A stretch of 47,911 bases of DNA, taken from positions 1 to 47,911 of the forward strand of contig JAOPGA020000577.1 of assembly GCA_026419775.2 (NCBI GenBank), written 5' to 3'. Position 1 is the stretch's first letter. Each line of letters begins with the position of its first letter. The notes beneath the pieces were generated by a model. That model saw nothing but the letters and a program-made list of their open reading frames with translations. It had not been told where the DNA came from and did no database searches. The stretch comes from Acrasis kona. Its lineage: Eukaryota > Heterolobosea > Eutetramitea > Acrasida > Acrasidae. Positions 10,901 through 20,033 of the stretch are shown here, piece after piece. The position numbers and the translations under genes were made by a program.

Positions 10901-12735
10901 CACCTGCAATAAGCTGGGCCAGAATTTATGCAAAAAGTTGATCACTAATCCCTTAATGTGCGATCCGTCGTGATCTTGATCGGCCATGATCATGACGCTT
11001 CCATAACGTAATGTTTTCAAATCGTCCCTGGTGTACGTCTTGTTGTATTTGAGGCCCAATATTTGAGTCAAGTTGCTCACTTCTTCGTTGGAAGTGACTT
11101 TTTTTAGGGTGGCTCCTCTCACGTTGAGTAATTTTCCTTTCAACGGGAAAACTCCGTAATTGTCCCTTCCGACCACGCTGAGTCCGCTCACGGCTAATGC
11201 TTTTGCGGAATCTCCTTCGGTCAGGATCAACGTGCACTTGTCAGAATTCCTTCCTCCTGCATCGTTGGCGTCATCTAATTTCGTGATTCCTGCCACTCTG
11301 ATGCGCTTGCTTCCGCTCTTCTTCTTCAACTCTCCTTCGCTCTTGAAATCTGCGAATTTTAATACGGCGTCGGCTATGCCCAACTTGTTGATCTTTTTGA
11401 AGAATTCTTCGTCGAATTTGCACTTGCTTCCGAAGGCGGTCATGCTGGTCATGAGCGTTTCTTTGCTTTGATTGTCGAACGAGGGATTGATGATGAGAGC
11501 GCTCACGAATACGAACAGGTGATTTTTAATGTAGGATGGTTTGATGGGCGCCGCTTTGTTCTTTTTTTCGACTCGTTCTTTAATGTCCTTGACTATTTGT
11601 GATGTGACGTGATCCACGTGCTTTCCTCCCTTGGTGGTGGAGATGCTGTTGACGAAACTGATTTGTTGCATGGCCGTTCCGTCGCTCATGGCCACTGCTA
11701 CCTTCCATCTATCGCTCACTTCTTGGTACACCACTTCATTGTCGATCAAATACATTTTAACGTATTCTTTAAAGTCCTTGATTTTTAGTTTTTTTCCATT
11801 CAGGTAGACTGCTAGATCGGCTTTGGTTGTTCCTGCAATATCGTACACTCTTCTTTGCATGAGGGAAATGATGTCATTGTCTAGTTTGTCCATCTTGAAC
11901 TTTTTGAGATCGGGCCTGAACGTGACCTGTGTATAGTCCTCTGATTTGGAAGCGGCTGTGATTTTGGGATCCTCTGCTACGCTCATGTTGTCCCTCCAGA
12001 CTTGTTTGAATTTCTTCTTGCGGGACGAATCGACTGTTTCGACTTCGAAATAATTGGAAAAAATGTTGGCTAGTTTGGCACCGAAACCATTTCTACCTCC
12101 AGTCACTCTCTTCTTGTCGTCATCAAAATTACTTCCCGATAGCAATTGTCCGAAAATGAGAGAGGGTACGTAACAGTCGTGTTCCTTGTGCATTTCTACG
12201 GGAATACCCTTGCCATTGTTCCAAACGGAGATCTCTCCCTTCTCCACATCAATGTTGATTTTGAGTTTGTTCATTGTGTCGTCATTGATCTTGTTGTCTC
12301 TTGCATTCACAAGAATTTCATCAAAAATTTTAAAAAGACCGGGCACATAGTTGACGCTCTTTTGGACCATTCTCTCGGAATCTGCGTCGAAAACATATAG
12401 CTCTTCTTTTGTCATGTTTACGTTGCCAATGTATGTTTCAGGACGAAGTAAAATGTGCTCTAATTGTGACTTTTTTTGATAGATTTCTTCCAAGGGTTTT
12501 CCATCTGCATCGATGCGATCATACTCAACTTCTTCGACTCCCTCATCATCTGAGTGATCTTTTGTTTTTTCTGCATCAGAATTTTCGGCATCACTATCGT
12601 TTCTTTTTCTCTGAAGAGGTTAGATTGTGAAGAGTAGAAATTTACTTTGGTGGTGGCCGCCTTCTTTGGCGCTGCTTTTTTTGTGGCTACTTTTTTTGGA
12701 GCTGCCTTCTTGGTTGCTGCTTTCTTTGGAGGCAT
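7910..12735 (-). CDS. TOP2: DNA topoisomerase II
   Basis: Type IIA enzyme that passes one duplex through another using ATP. Exons 12646-12735 and 7910-12610 flank a 35-base intron (GTAAAT...CTTCAG), the shortest in the window. Product 1596 residues. Exon 1 encodes a Lys/Ala/Pro tail (PKKAATKKAAPKK), a histone-H1-like basic extension. Then: GHKL ATPase (DEILVNARDN; NNGKGIPVEMH; GGRNGFGAK, residues ~125-210), TOPRIM (EGDSA with Glu ~495; DQDHDGSH with Asp ~574/576), the winged-helix catalytic domain with the cleavage tyrosine in ASPRYIFT (Tyr ~828), and a ~460-residue C-terminal region of alternating acidic and Lys-rich blocks. Length and all catalytic motifs match functional eukaryotic enzymes. 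Many apparent ORFs on the opposite strand of the acidic tail (8.2-9.0 kb) are only shadows. Confidence 0.97.
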
Positions 12736-12908
12736 GTTCAGGTCGAATCCAATTCAACAATGAACTTCCGTTGATTTTTGAAAGTTTGGCGGTATGTTTG
12801 TCAACTACCAGAATGTGAAGGAAATGTGAAATCAAAATGTCATACTTAGTATTAGTTTTGGTATTAATTATAATATTTCGTATTTGTGCTTTCCGGCCTT
12901 TGTTTCTA

Positions 12909-13061
12909 ATGTCTGACTCTGCACGTCCTGGAACTCTCGTGTTCCTTCCATCCTATATTAAACACGTAACGTTTATCCTTGTTTTAGATTTGAGTTATCA
13001 TAAGATTCTGATCAACACCGTCACAGCTACAAGAAAAAAGCGAAAGACAACATTCGAATAA
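12909..13061 (+). CDS. Possible small plus-strand gene, exon structure unresolved
   Basis: An ATG at 12909 opens a 50-codon frame (MSDSARPGTLVFLPSYIKH...) ending at 13061; an upstream in-frame ATG exists at 12837. Downstream, 13073-13170 contains further protein-like frames, so the ORF may be the first exon of a longer spliced gene (a CGACAG acceptor lies at about 13068-13073). It sits between the TOP2 start and the next plus-strand gene. No family is recognised and the model is uncertain. Confidence 0.3.
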   Translation: MSDSARPGTLVFLPSYIKHVTFILVLDLSYHKILINTVTATRKKRKTTFE

Positions 13062-13354
13062 TTGTTTCGACAGACATTACTATCCCTAGTAGAAGAAATA
13101 TCAAGACTGACAATCCTCTTGATCCAAAATGGCTTTTATAAAAATCTACACAACAAAAATAAGAGGTTGCTATAGGTGTGTATGCAGTTTTCTAGTGATT
13201 TTCAAGTAGAAAGAGATGACGTTATATGATCTGTTAGTTTATCAACTCAGAATGTCGAAACATTACTTTTCTACCCAGTCACCCAGTCGTACTATCTTTA
13301 TTGGATCAATACCTTTCTATTTGAAAATTTCAGTGTATAAAAAATTGTAATCGG

Positions 13355-14096
13355 ATGAAGATCAACCTGCTTCAGCGTGTTCTTAAGCCCCTAACGCAGA
13401 CTCTCAAAACGGTCTTGAGAATCAAAGCTCCGTCAACAATCCAAAAAGAGTCAAATTATCCAGGAGTTGGTAAATGGTCCTATAGGCCAGCGCAAGTTCT
13501 TAACAACACAAGTATTTGTTTGTTTAGTGATGTTATTATATTAACAAAAAGATGATCACAACATGGTGAACATACGAATTAATTCAGGTCCATTAGTGTG
13601 GACCAATAGAAGAAGTAGTCACTTAGGATTAGCTACCCAGTTTGCAAAACTAAACCCTAAAGCCTTCCTAGCAGATGATGCTAGGATTAACGAAGACGAA
13701 AACCATTATAATATCGAAGGCCTAAAAAATCATATCAGTGACTCACTTAATAAAAATAGCGACCCATCAAGAACGTTTTCTTTGGTACCGCTCGGTAAAC
13801 TTGAAACCAACACCCTATACGACACCAAATTAAACAACCAAACAATTGATATTATCACCACCTCCAAACAGGAATTTAGATTAAATATGGCAACACCTGC
13901 AAAAGTGATTCCAAAGATTCTGATGAACCAATTGCCTGCCAAACACGCACCACTGCTCAAGATGGCGTCAGTTATCAAAATTGGAAGAGAAAACAAAACC
14001 AACGTGATTCCCCCATCAAAGAAGCCAGTGATATTGATTAGAAGGAAAAGAAACAATGTGAAAAATATCGAGGATAAATTTTCAAAATCAATATAA
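13355..14096 (+). CDS. Hypothetical basic protein, two exons
   Basis: Exons 13355-13511 and 13588-14096 join across a 76-base GT-AG intron (GTATTTG...TTCAG, phase 1) that brings two otherwise separate frames into register. Product 221 residues. The N-terminus (MKINLLQRVLKPLTQTLKTV) is amphipathic and basic, without acidic residues for the first ~30 positions, as in mitochondrial presequences. The C-terminus is also basic (VILIRRKRNNVKN). No catalytic motif or known domain is recognised. A mitochondrial role is only an inference from the N-terminus. Convergent with the gene at 14269, with 172 bases between. Confidence 0.6.
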
Positions 14097-14268
14097 ATGA
14101 GATCAAATGGGTTTTTGGAAGCTGAATGCTAATAAATGTCACATCAAGTATACCTGGAGAGAAAGAAGGGTTCTTTGGACTTTAAAACCAAAAAAGACCA
14201 TAATGCAATATTCTATCCTGTACATTTTTAAAATGATATATAATTCTGTAGAACATTTTTCAAGTTTA

Positions 14269-15525
14269 TTAACTTATTATGCAAGGGTCATCACCCTTCT
14301 TTGGCAGCACGGTGTTGTTTTGTTTTGGTAGTGCTTTAATGTTCCACTGTGTATGTGTGCGTCTAGGGTCTCCAAATGGACAAGAGCACGGGGCGTACTG
14401 TTCCTTGCCTTTATCGCGGAGATACCTCATCCAAAATGCTCTGTCAAATACCTTCATCAATTGAAGAAGTTGCACTCCCTTCATGCTGTCCATGAATACC
14501 TCATTCTCGTTAAACAATTTGTGTGCAAAAATGTCTAGTTCTTCGTGCGTCTTGAATTTTATCCTTTTGTTTTGTACTCCGAGGAGGCTTCTCAACTCGT
14601 CGTCCAATACTAACATGGCATCACACCTTCCCTTGTTACGAAGAGTTTTAATATAGGATTGTAATTGATCATTAAAACACAACTTGATGCCGAGACGTTG
14701 AAAAGTGTCCTCAACATAAAACTGACAATTCTTTTGTCGACCCCAACCAAACCAATGAGATTTATTCCATTCAACAACAATTTCGGATAATCTGTACAAG
14801 AAGTTTCTGATAGCTGCTTCACCTCTATACTCAGCAACATCTACAGCAATGATTGCGCTACTGCTTGCAGTGGATCTAACAACACAAACGGAGGCTTTGG
14901 ACCATTCTACAATTTTGGGACCGACACAAAAAGCGGAATGAAAAACACCATATTTTGGGTTTCTTCTGATACCCCTTAACAGTTTTGTCGTCGCACTTCT
15001 TACATGTTTATTTGGTTTACTTTTCACATCTGTAATGATGAATTTCACTTTAAGTACTGGTTCGCCTTCACCTTCTATCAGGTGGTTCATGTCTAGAAAG
15101 TCTGGGGTGTATTCATGGTCGCAACTGTCAAGTGTTGAGGTTGTTCCCACCAGATCAGTGTAGTTGAGGTATTTCTCATTAAAAATGTTTACATCCGAAT
15201 ATTCTATGGACTTTTCAGCGAGCTCTTCGGGTGACAACTGGTCATAATGAGGGTCGTTCTTCAATTTGCCCCTTTAACTGTTACTTTTGTTAATTAATCA
15301 GGCAACTTACAAAATAATTCTTTGCTCTGTGTTTAGATGAGAGAACTTGACTGAAGATGTAGAAGTGTAAGCATCTGATGCAATGAATTCTTCGTTATTT
15401 TCATAATAAATTCGATTGTCGAACAATGTTTCGGACGTATTCACATCAGGATCGATTGGAGGGAAAATCTCATTGGGGTCTATTGGGGCATTTATGTAGT
15501 CACCGTATGCTGGTGTGGTTTGCAT
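14269..15525 (-). CDS. Probable permuted papain-fold (LRAT/PPPDE-like) protein with a C-terminal CAAX box
   Basis: Exons 15311-15525 and 14269-15271 flank a 39-base intron (GTAAGT...TTAAAG). Product about 405 residues. Seen: residues ~145-185 carry YGVFHSAFCVGPKIVEWSK, and ~220-245 carry KNCQFYVEDTFQRLGI. Known: in permuted NlpC/P60-type folds (LRAT, PPPDE, HRASLS) an early His in an H(S/T)x(I/L) block and a later NCxxF block supply the catalytic pair. The NCQFYV motif fits LRAT's NCEHFV. The protein ends CIIS, a CAAX prenylation signal. Inference: a membrane-tethered hydrolase or acyltransferase; the substrate is unknown. The remainder (residues ~250-405) is unrecognised. The start is the first ATG (15525); an upstream in-frame TTG exists. 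Confidence 0.6.
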
Positions 15526-15587
15526 TTTAATTAGATTGTGCAAATATAAAAAGCTAAATAAAGATTGCTATAAATAGAACATTTTAT

Positions 15588-16496
15588 TTAACAATCCACT
15601 TGACCTTGCGCTTTCACATACCTCTCCTTTGTTGATGTTACATATGATACAACATCTTGTAGTGTCACGCACTCATTGCACGATAGCGCAATCAATAGCT
15701 GCCCCACCCAGTACAAACTCATGTTTACTATGGTCAAGCACTCGACGTACTTTGCATTAAGTGCTTGGTATCCAATCATGCTGTCACAAGCAAGAAACAA
15801 AAGTACACCAACAAAGGCTAATAACTGATAAAAACTAGCTTGAGAAAATAAATCTATTCTAGCTGCACATCTCCAAGCAGTAATTAAGACCAGCATAATA
15901 TAGAAATCCACAAGCAGTGATAGGGGGTCGATATTGAAAACGCCACTACCTGTTGTTTTGAATACAATAAAGTATAGCAAGAAGGGAACTGCTCTCTTGT
16001 AATGAACACTCTCTTTCTGACCGCTGGCAAAACTCCATGCATAAATATAAAGTGCTTGAACTATTCCGAAAATTGTGACACCAACCACAAACAAAACAGT
16101 CTCCAACTCCGTTATTCTCAAACACAATACTACATCTCCTATGCAGGATAAAAACAGACCTATGGCTACCATGTTAACTCGTAGTTTGTCGCCGTCAGAG
16201 TGTTCCTTGTGCTGCAGCGAAAGTCTTGAGACGGACAAAAATATAACGCATGGAGCAGGAGTTGACACTGCAATCATCAAGTAGTTGTCGATCATTCTTC
16301 CAATTAAGTTCATAATCATGCAAAGCAAGGTTGTAGAGATGAGAACGACTTGATCTTGAGGGAGAGCATTATGTATGGTGTGCACGAATTTATCCAATTT
16401 GTTCACCATTGGATTTTCTGTTATTGTTTGCTTCCTGTACCTCTTTTGAACAGGTGATGCCGTGGCTTTGACGTTAGTGTTCTGCTTGATTGTCAT
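15588..16496 (-). CDS. Lysoplasmalogenase-like membrane protein (TMEM86/YhhN family), copy A
   Basis: Single exon, 302 residues, about eight hydrophobic segments. Known: TMEM86/YhhN proteins are multi-pass enzymes that cleave the vinyl-ether bond of lysoplasmalogens in internal membranes. Family signature seen near the C-terminus: SLYWVGQLLIALSC (compare the family's Y-x-G-Q-x-L-I); an aspartate sits in CIGDVVLCL and another in ACDSMIGYQ. A polar N-terminal extension (residues 1-30) is unique to this copy. It is the tandem partner of the gene at 17737-18612: long blocks are almost base-for-base identical, including silent sites, interrupted by two diverged patches (about 15883-15965 and 16065-16125 on this copy). 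The first ATG is used. Confidence 0.8.
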   Translation of the reverse strand: MTIKQNTNVKATASPVQKRYRKQTITENPMVNKLDKFVHTIHNALPQDQVVLISTTLLCMIMNLIGRMIDNYLMIAVSTPAPCVIFLSVSRLSLQHKEHSDGDKLRVNMVAIGLFLSCIGDVVLCLRITELETVLFVVGVTIFGIVQALYIYAWSFASGQKESVHYKRAVPFLLYFIVFKTTGSGVFNIDPLSLLVDFYIMLVLITAWRCAARIDLFSQASFYQLLAFVGVLLFLACDSMIGYQALNAKYVECLTIVNMSLYWVGQLLIALSCNECVTLQDVVSYVTSTKERYVKAQGQVDC

Positions 16497-17736
16497 TTCT
16501 CTGTGAACTTTGTAACTCTGATGTTTGACATTTTAAACCAACGTTAGAATAAATTTCTCTTTTTTTACTTTCGGCGCGGCATCAGGACATTTCAATGACA
16601 CCAAATAAATTTTTAGTTTTTACAAATTTATATAATAACATAATAGTATTGAATATTTCTGTTCAACAAGGTTTGAGATGCAAATAACGAACCTATTTTA
16701 TAGCATAATATCCGTTAATGTTTTCCAATATAGGTCAATTTTATTAGTTTGCACTTGTCTTCAACAATAATAGGGATATGTTTTGAGCAAACAAAAGATT
16801 ATGGTGTTGTAGATCGGTTGATGGGACTCTTATATTGGAGGCTGCAATATCTTGGTATTTATAAACTAAAATTATGCGACAGGAGAATCACAAGCATCGC
16901 GATATAATTGTCGAAGAAAAGTCCCTCATTTTCAAACTCCTTGACGATACAGACAGATAGACATGCTGTTATGATCTTAATGAATCCCCTAAATGGAAAA
17001 TGTTACAACATTTGAAGAGAGTTGGTCTTTGCTAATTTCCCCTTCAAGAAGGTCAAATGCTGTGGCTGCAAGATGCATCAGATTATTAACGTAAAAGTCC
17101 ATGGTACTAAAACTTTTTTCTGCCCCAGGTGCAAAAACTTGTCCTTCCTTAATTGCAAACCGAATTTTTTTATGCATTGGGGTAAACATGCGTTGTTCAA
17201 TTTGCGCTTTGAGAACACATTGAGAATTCAATATGTACGAACTACTCTATTAGCGTGATGTACCTGCATGATCAGTATTATTTCTCAAACGTGTTCACTA
17301 TTTGCTTTTCCTCTTCGACTTAGAGTGGATCCGAAAACTTCAATGTGATTCTGAATAAAGGGTAATTTCATATCGAATTGTTAGGTTCCAAAATTCTTCG
17401 TCTCGTTTTTTATGAGGAAAATTGCTTAATGGTTGCATTTGCTAAGTTCGATGTCCATCTGCTGAGTGGGAAAACTGGCGTTTGGTCAACTTTTTTTTGT
17501 AAAATCATCAACATTAAGAAGATCGAGGATGAAATACAACATAAACACCGGACGGACTCGACACCCTACAACCATTCTATTCTAAAATCTCAATCTTCAA
17601 CGCTATCGTAAACGTATTCAAACACAAACAGTACAAACGAATTTATAGTTTCTAAAAAGCTCAAGAACAATCAATAGTACCGAATGATAGTAGGCACATG
17701 ACATTGAAATAAGAAAGAGATTTCTCAAAAATGTTT
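16497..17736. other. Spacer between the two lysoplasmalogenase-like genes
   Basis: 1.24 kb, AT-rich, with no recognised gene. A minus-strand ORF at 16989-17231 (RFAIKEGQVFAPGAEKSF..., ending NVVTFSI) reads like protein but has no ATG at its edge. It could be a last exon or a relic. The identity shared by the flanking paralogues does not visibly extend into this spacer. Confidence 0.4.
16989..17231 (-). CDS. Uncertain ORF, possibly a terminal exon or gene relic
   Basis: An 80-codon frame starting from TTG; an in-frame ATG lies at about residue 15 (MFTPMHKK). The segment FAPGAEKSFSTMDFYVNNL and the following helix-like LLEGEISKDQL look like real protein, and an acceptor-like TAATAG precedes the frame. 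No upstream exon could be assigned and no family is recognised. Confidence 0.25.
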   Translation of the reverse strand: MNSQCVLKAQIEQRMFTPMHKKIRFAIKEGQVFAPGAEKSFSTMDFYVNNLMHLAATAFDLLEGEISKDQLSSNVVTFSI

Positions 17737-18612
17737 TTAATAATCTGCTTGACCTTGCGCTTTCACATACCTCTCCTTTGTTGATGTTACATATGATACA
17801 ACATCTTGTAGTGTCACGCACTCATTGCACGATAGCGCAATCAGTAGCTGCCCCACCCAGTACAAACTCATGTTTACTATGGTCAAGCACTCGACGTACT
17901 TTGCATTAAGTGCTTGGTATCCAATCATGCTGTCACAAGCAAGAAACAAAAGTACACCAACAAAGGCTAATAACTGATAGAAACTAGCTTGAGAAGATAA
18001 ATCTATTCTAGCTGCACATCTCCAAGCAGTGGTTAATATCAAAACCATATAGGCATCCATAAGTACAGTTAGTGGATCTATTTGACATCCTGTACCAGTA
18101 ACTTTGAACACAATAAAGTATAGCAAGAAGGGAACTGCTCTCTTGTAATGAACACTCTCTTTCTGACCACTGGCGAAACTCCATGCATAAATATAAAGTG
18201 CTTGAACTACGCCAAATATTATGATACCCATCACAAATATGATGGTCTCATATCCTGAAATCCTCAAACACAATACTACATCTCCTATGCAGGATAAAAA
18301 CAGACCTATGGCTACCATGTTAACTCGTAGTTTGTCGCCGTCAGAGTGTTCCTTGTGCTGCAGCGACAGTCTTGAGACGGACAGAAATATAACGCATGGG
18401 GCAGGAGTTGACACTGCAATCATCAAGTAGTTGTCGATCATTCTTCCAATTAAGTTCATAATCATGCAAAGCAAGGTTGTAGAGATGAGAACGACTTGAT
18501 CTTGAGGGAGAGCATTATGTATGGTGTGCACGAAGTTATCCAATTTGTTCATTATACAAAAATTATTTGATTTGTATGTGCAGAATTTTGTGATGGTTTT
18601 TAAATAGTTCAT
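17737..18612 (-). CDS. Lysoplasmalogenase-like membrane protein (TMEM86/YhhN family), copy B
   Basis: Single exon, 291 residues, with the same eight-segment topology and SLYWVGQLLIALSC signature as copy A at 15588-16496. Seen: the C-terminal ~95 residues, the central KAVPFLLYF-type block region and the HTIHNALPQDQVVLIS...SVSRLSLQ region are nearly identical to copy A at DNA level. The loop/helix around GTGCQIDPLTVLMDAYMVL and the stretch ISGYETIIFVMGIIIFG differ at many positions. The N-terminus differs as well (MNYLKTITKFCTYK...); an internal ATG at 18552 (MNKLDNF) could be the real start. Known family reaction: lysoplasmalogen hydrolysis. The tandem arrangement and mosaic identity suggest duplication followed by gene conversion, or divergence of selected patches. 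Confidence 0.8.
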   Translation of the reverse strand: MNYLKTITKFCTYKSNNFCIMNKLDNFVHTIHNALPQDQVVLISTTLLCMIMNLIGRMIDNYLMIAVSTPAPCVIFLSVSRLSLQHKEHSDGDKLRVNMVAIGLFLSCIGDVVLCLRISGYETIIFVMGIIIFGVVQALYIYAWSFASGQKESVHYKRAVPFLLYFIVFKVTGTGCQIDPLTVLMDAYMVLILTTAWRCAARIDLSSQASFYQLLAFVGVLLFLACDSMIGYQALNAKYVECLTIVNMSLYWVGQLLIALSCNECVTLQDVVSYVTSTKERYVKAQGQADY

Positions 18613-18937
18613 TAATTACACTAAATTAGGGATAATATCCGATTGCTTGTGACACACATCATGCACCTCTGTCACAAGTTGATATAATCTGGGAAAATTC
18701 AATCTCGAATAGATAATAAATCCTACAAAGGTGAACACAAATACAAACATATTAGTCATCATTCAACAAGACTTGTTCAGTCACATCTTGTCTGATTGTT
18801 AATTAATCTGCAAAGGCTTCACTAGACATTATAGATATCAACAAAAATTGACCAAATAGATTGTGCACTTGTTGTCAATGATGCTTATACATTTATTTAT
18901 ACATTTGAGACGAAGTAATGTAGGTATATTATAAGAC
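18613..18937. other. Intergenic, nothing recognised
   Basis: 325 bases of AT-rich sequence between two minus-strand genes. No ORF, repeat or RNA could be supported. It is likely the promoter of copy B plus the 3' region of the small gene at 18938. Confidence 0.4.
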
Positions 18938-19357
18938 TTAATTACTTTTTCGCAATTGGTTCAGATTAACTTCTATCATGAACACTTGCTTGCTCGACCT
19001 CTTTACAACTCCTCTTGTTATTTTCAGCATTATTTTATCATCTTTACGCTCTATTACTCTCTTTAATGCTACACTAATCTCCAAGCATGTAGAAACTTCT
19101 ACAAACAACGACACCGAGTGAGACTTCAAGTTATATAGGTATATATTCTCCCAATTCGCTGCACCTTTCGATATTCGAACAGCGTCAACTACTTGCATGT
19201 CTATACCATAATGTATAGATTCTATGTCGACGGTTTGTTGGTTCTTGTATACGCACATATCATCCATGTTGCTTTCGTTTTTCGATGTTTTTGACTGGAG
19301 GACAATTACATTCTTTTTCGTAATTTTGTATATTAATATGGACCGAGGCGGCACCAT
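18938..19357 (-). CDS. Small hypothetical protein
   Basis: A 139-codon frame from an ATG at 19357; a second ATG at 19267 (MDDMCVYKN) may be the true start, since the first 30 residues are basic and low in structure. The body alternates predicted strands and helices (VDAVRISKGAANWENIYLYN; VSLFVEVSTCLEISVAL; QVFMIEVNLNQL) and looks like a small folded domain. No family is recognised. The gene is single-exon and lies between the TMEM86-like pair and the tRNA. Confidence 0.45.
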   Translation of the reverse strand: MVPPRSILIYKITKKNVIVLQSKTSKNESNMDDMCVYKNQQTVDIESIHYGIDMQVVDAVRISKGAANWENIYLYNLKSHSVSLFVEVSTCLEISVALKRVIERKDDKIMLKITRGVVKRSSKQVFMIEVNLNQLRKSN

Positions 19358-19682
19358 CCTCGGCGATCGTGAATAAAATTCTTAAAATGGATATTTTAGA
19401 TATTTAGGCTGTATTTTTGAATTGGGCCGATAGGACTATATCTAGGCTAGGTTCGCAGAAGTCCAACATCAGGTTTAACGATTAAAAATTTGTTTGGTTT
19501 TAAATCATAAAGCTTTTTTCCCGCAGGATTGTCTGTCTGCTCTCAACTTGGCAGTTTCGGATGCAGCCGGAATAGATAAGTCTTTGAATGAACCTAGAGT
19601 AATTCATCGGGTGCATGCAAATAGCACTTTGGACAACACCCATCAGCGAATCAAAAAAAGTTGAAGGTGTCTTTATAAAAAG
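19358..19682. other. Intergenic between a hypothetical gene and tRNA-Thr
   Basis: 325 bases with no ORF or repeat recognised. It contains the tRNA's T-run terminator (minus strand) at its right end, at about 19677-19681. Confidence 0.4.
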
Positions 19683-19765
19683 AGGCTACTAGGAGAATCG
19701 AACTCCTGACTTCCATCTTACTAGGATGGCACTCTACATCTGTGCGCCGACTGAGTTAAGCAGCC
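19683..19765 (-). tRNA. tRNA-Thr (anticodon AGT) with an enlarged D loop
   Basis: Reading the minus strand: acceptor arms GGCTGCT and AGTAGCC pair (one G-T). The anticodon stem CCATC/GATGG encloses loop CTAGTAA (anticodon AGT, read AGU, Thr). The T arm AGGAG/CTCCT encloses TTCGATT, and the discriminator is T. No CCA is encoded, and CTTTTT follows directly as a Pol III terminator. The D stem ACTC/GAGT encloses AGTCGG + CGCACAGATG + TA, 18 bases, where the usual loop would be AGTCGGTA (8 bases). The extra 10 bases lie after the invariant GG. The A and B box regions are otherwise recognisable. There is no insertion at the usual 37/38 intron site. It is either a functional variant, an ectopic D-loop intron or a tRNA-derived relic. 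Confidence 0.85.
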
Positions 19766-20033
19766 ATTTAAATATAAGTTAAATTAAATTTACAGTATTG
19801 TTATTAAAATTTTACAAAATCCCCAAATTATAGTAATGACAGTGTACAAATACCATTGGCAATAAGTTGACATTTTCAAAATATTGGAGCATCTAGAATG
19901 AATCTATTTTTGATTTAATCAACCAAGAAAATTTTAACCATACATTTATTAAGCAGCTACAAGCATTTTAAACACTCAAAATCCCACAAGAATCACTCTT
20001 ATCGGAGAATGCTGGCTTAAATTTAATCAGCCT

